Shown here: piece after piece, positions 60,274 to 64,000 of the stretch
Layout of the letters: every line of letters begins with the position of its first letter
Position numbering within the stretch: position 1 is the stretch's first letter
Source of the DNA: Rotaria sp. Silwood1
Taxonomy: Eukaryota; Rotifera; Eurotatoria; Philodinida; Philodinidae
DNA: 64,000 bases
Assembly: GCA_905250075.1 (NCBI GenBank)
Contig: CAJNOP010000033.1
Coordinates: 1,674,613 to 1,738,612, forward strand
Direction of reading: 5' to 3'
Program-made: the position numbers and the translations under genes
Notes under the pieces: model-generated
Seen by the model: only the letters and a program-made list of their open reading frames with translations
What the model was told of the DNA's origin: nothing
Database searches by the model: none

Positions 60274-62261
60274 CTATCATATTGCATGTGTTTATCTTTT
60301 TACCACGTTATTAAGGACGGATTTAGTATTTACAGAAAAAGTGCATTGAGCTGACTCACTGTGTCTCAATGAGTTATAATACTTCTAAAAAAAGTACAGT
60401 AGCTTGGTTTCACTTCTCGATATTCGTTGTAATAGCAATATGGAGAATCATTTAGGCGTACGATGTCATGCATTTCTTTTATCATGTATCTTATTTACTG
60501 TGACGAAGCAAACAGTATAGAAGTTACGTTAAACTATGGAAAGAAATGACTCATTACATGGTTTGATAGCAAATGTTGCACGTGTCACTCATTCGTTTAG
60601 TTGCACATATCCATGAAATGAATGAGAAGATAAATGGGATGAAACAAATGCTCTTACTCAATAAAGACGAATAGCTAGCGCATGAAATCTATTGGAACTT
60701 GTGAACAGTAAGAGAAATGACGTTCAGAATAAGGGGAATGAATCCAATACAGTTGTACATATTTGCAGAAAAAAAAACAAATGGATTGGACATTACAATA
60801 AAGATTGTTTCTTACTCACACTGACAAAATGTTTGAAAAACTTTATTTCGTTCTGCTAATTATTACAAATTTCTTTTTCTTTTTCATTTACAATTGTACT
60901 GTCAATTAGAGGCACATTTTCAAACAGATCTCGGTGTCTGTTTACTTCGGATTTTAGATCAATTGATGCTTTTGAGAACATTATATAGACAATCAAAGGA
61001 AGAAACGTGAACAAAAAATGGATGTTTCAAGTAACAGTAAAAGCCGTTTTTTTTCTTATTATGATCGTGAATTTAGCACTTGGCAGTGCTTACATAATAA
61101 TAGAAGAAGACAGTGAAATATTTGAGCATCAAGCAACAGTATAGATGCAAAACGTTTCATCACTATCACAACACCCAGTATTAAGTTGGCTTGTATGGGG
61201 ATTAAGAGAATAAATATAGAAGCAAAAAGAACATCGAATAATTCAAGAAATTTAAGTAGAAGCGAGTAAGAGAAAGCGAAGGATAATACCTTATGCGCAT
61301 TTAAAGGACAAGATAAACGCATGAAAAAGACAGGAGGATTCTGAATGTGCTCTTCTTTGAATAAAACTGATCTACTTTCAATAAATGACATGCGTTTTAA
61401 GTGAAGCAATTTGTATTTTTCTATGAATTGTTTTACACGATTATAATAAAAAAAATTGATCAGTGTTATTCTTCGATCTTTTATGAAAATCAGCTCATAG
61501 AAAAATATCATTATTGAAAGACCAAGATCTGTTTTGTATATATATTTTAACCTTCTTTAAAAGGACACAAGACAGCATTGCACTAATCGAAGATCAACAC
61601 GGAATTTCTGCCGTAATAATCATTGTTACGGTTTTGGGAAACAAGGCAATCATACCTTTCCAAAGAGATGAACTTTTCCTACACATCGATCAATTGTTGA
61701 TTTCTCAAAAAACTACGACAGTTTCAACAAATTGAAAAATTTTCATCATTAACAAGATGCTGAAGTCGTCTTACTTACATTTTCACTGATTTCAGCTCAG
61801 AATCCAAAAAAAAGAAGGGATATTTCCAGTTAGATATAAATTGATTAAAGCTAAATTTGTTAATTATTTGAATGATTAAGGGACAGTCATCTATTAGCTC
61901 CAACACAATGCTTTTTCAACGAGCCGTATATTATAAGTGAGGAATTCATTTCTTTGTCAGTTAGACTTGAGACATTTTGGTTTCGGTTTCTAACTATTCC
62001 TTTGATTAAAGATCATATGAACATTTCAACGAAGCAGCAATAGTATTATATGACTTCTTTCTTGTTATCACCTTTGCTGTCTCGATATGTTTGCATAGAA
62101 AACTTACGGATGCCTAAAGGTTGAAAGCAAGCCAGCATGGAAATGAAAACTGGAATTGGAGAAATGTTTTTTTTGAAAGATTTACTTGAAACCGATCCGT
62201 TTCACTGCGATGAACTAGTATGATTAGAAACACGATAATCTATGTGTGAAAATTCTTAGAC
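60274..62261. other. Gene-free stretch, nothing recognised
   Basis: Several short open frames on both strands, the longest at 61059-61511 on the minus strand, without recognisable motifs or exon structure. Confidence 0.45.
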
Positions 62262-63130
62262 TTTTGAGAAAAGTTCTCCAAGTGATCAACCGCTTTTTCG
62301 TAAAAACATACATATCTGTATATCGTTCACTACACTGATTCCGAATATCAGGGTCTTGACGGCACTTAGACCATTCTAGATTTTGTGATATTGCTCTGAA
62401 CTTCCTCTGATAATGGTGTTTCTCATCAAGTTCAATTTTTATAATCAATCTTCCATGTAGCACTAGATAAAATATCCGCAGAATTACTTTTTTTTTATAG
62501 ACACTCCAACCTTAAGTTTCAAATAATAAGCTATCAAGCAACAAAGTAGTTTGCATAATGGCTATAAACAATCAGTTGACATTCCTTTTCGCTTCATCAA
62601 CATATATTCACAAATTCATCATAACTTTACTATATTCAGCGAAGTAGTTTGTAAGATGGAAGAAATAGAAAACATGTATATGCTAGCTTCCTAAAAATAT
62701 AAAACGTTGCTATTGAAGATATGCTTTAAAACAAGTTGTAAATTCACCGAGATTATGTAATAGAATGTATAAAATAAAATTATTTCTTTACCCTTTCATT
62801 ATGTGAAAAATATTAACCGCAAAAAGGTACTTTTGCATATTTAGTCTTGTTCTGTCTTACGACCCATCTTAGTATTTGATCCTTAAGGTTGAAGTGCCTA
62901 TGAAAAGCATTCCTGTGGATATTGTGCCAAGTACTACATGGTAGACTGATAAAAAAAATTAAAATTTGATAAGAAATACTATTATAAGAAGGTGGTTCAA
63001 AGTAATGATACAAAATCTAGAAAGGTACAAGGGCCTATAAGACTCCGATATTCGGAATCAGTGCAGTGAACTGCATACAATCATGTATACTTCTACGAAA
63101 AAGTGATTCATTACTCTGAGAACTTATCTC
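62262..63130. repeat. Large inverted repeat with about 300-bp arms
   Basis: The arms at about 62262-62560 and 62850-63130 pair over their length. Examples are actgattccgaatatcaggg at 62334 against the inverse of tccgatattcggaatcagtg at 63044, and ccatgtagcac at 62453 against the inverse of gtactacatgg at 62931. Parts of both arms read as similar peptide (DIRNQCSE in each), so the unit may derive from a duplicated coding exon or a transposon. No family assigned. Confidence 0.65.
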
Positions 63131-64000
63131 GTTAGTCAAATCCAAATCTTTATTGTCAAGTTACAGGAAGAAGCGTTACAAAAACCAGAAACACGATTGA
63201 AATAAATTGTGCATGCACACAATGTTGCTGTAAACAAACACCAATATCTCTAAGTTTGTGTAAAATCATTTAAAAACTTTTAAAGCATTGATATTGATGC
63301 TTTTGTTGAACAAATTCCTCCTTTGATATTATGAAAAACCAAGTAGATATTTGATGGATAATGATTCTTGATTATGCTGAGTGTCCGTCTACAAAAACTA
63401 TTGGTCTTCGCTATCATTTTGTCCTTCATATCTAAAATTACATTATTCATAAGAATAGATAAGAAACTTGTCATCATCTGCTATCTTTGTTAGATTTTTT
63501 TTCTGTATTTAAATGTTCTTTTACACATGCTACAGTAGTTGTTGTTTGCCGTATTATTCTCATAACGAAAGGTAATTTGTCTGTCATTGAAGAAGAATTA
63601 AGAATTCTATTGTACACGAATTCTCTTTTGAAATACCTATCATTGCATCGATTTTAAACAGAAAAGCTTAATTTCATATTGTCTTTTCATGTAATACTTT
63701 AGAAGAAAACTATCACATGAAGCTTATTTATTAAAGTGAGTTGATCGGTTATAACTTGTTTTCGACTACATCATGTACTGAGTACGAAAAACAGAGGATC
63801 ATAAGTAGAATTAAAATGTGTACAAATGCATGAGTACCACTGAACTAGGGCTCTTTTTATGTCACGTGTTTTAATTTTATAGTGAGTGGACGAAATTTCA
63901 ACTTTTTCTTTTGAATCTTTCACTCGTATTCAACAAGTGCAGTGATGTTGTCATATGGTGTTTATGTAGCAATTTTATTCAGTTCAGTTTTCATGATCAC
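63131..64000. other. Gene-free end of the window
   Basis: No supported gene or repeat. Sequence may belong to the flank of a gene beyond the window. Confidence 0.4.

Noticed and set aside
61059-61511. 150-residue minus-strand open frame as a gene
   Set aside because: Hydrophobic composition from T-rich sequence, no motif and no exon context.
1-64000. CRISPR arrays, rRNA, tRNA genes
   Set aside because: No regular spacer arrays were seen and no cloverleaf or rRNA signatures recognised; tRNA absence is by eye only, and a tRNAscan-type search would decide.

Overview
The window is nuclear DNA of a small animal, most likely a bdelloid rotifer. The evidence is: AT-rich sequence; animal-specific orthologues (PDP phosphatase, EMC5/MMGT1, NUP188, CoREST, CCDC112, RETREG); many GT-AG introns of only about 49-70 bp; head-to-tail genes 110-270 bp apart with splice-acceptor-like sites just before some start codons (bdelloids use spliced leaders); and a decayed gene that looks bacterial in origin. 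The species assignment is inference.

Layout. 18-5297 (minus strand): EMC5, CutC and PDP phosphatase, tightly spaced. 5512-6986 (+): an unrecognised 103-residue gene. 6961-12352 (minus): three consecutive unrecognised genes, each ending in a C-terminal membrane segment. 12547-20877 (+): 27 exons of NUP188, which lacks its usual N-terminal third here. 20994-24397 (+): the JmjC ribosomal oxygenase RIOX1/NO66, 116 bp downstream of NUP188. 24.4-28.9 kb: gene-free, with three non-autonomous DNA transposons. 28876-30530 (+): a cytochrome P450 with a GC-AG intron. 32284-34548 (+): an F-box protein.

34.5-47.9 kb is a decayed, element-rich island. It holds a secreted M15-type peptidase-like pseudogene, a fossil integrase element, an M28 metallopeptidase pseudogene, a TTAA-flanked element, a 1.8-kb hAT-like element with stepped end repeats, and several degenerate G/T-rich tracts. 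Coding density returns at 47.9 kb: a hexose-6-phosphate mutarotase-like gene (minus), CCDC112 (+), then a head-to-tail + cluster of UBE2V, CoREST and RETREG. 59.9-64 kb has one small possible mitochondrial-protein gene and a large inverted repeat.

Most long introns and gaps hold short inverted-repeat elements. One family, with ends like TGTGAAACACGAT and a palindromic core, occurs five times (four in introns). One copy was later split by a Tc1/mariner-like element, which gives a clear insertion order. The genes are mostly unrelated housekeeping functions (pyruvate metabolism, ER membrane insertion, nuclear pore, ribosome hydroxylation, chromatin, ubiquitin, ER-phagy), so proximity need not mean a shared pathway.
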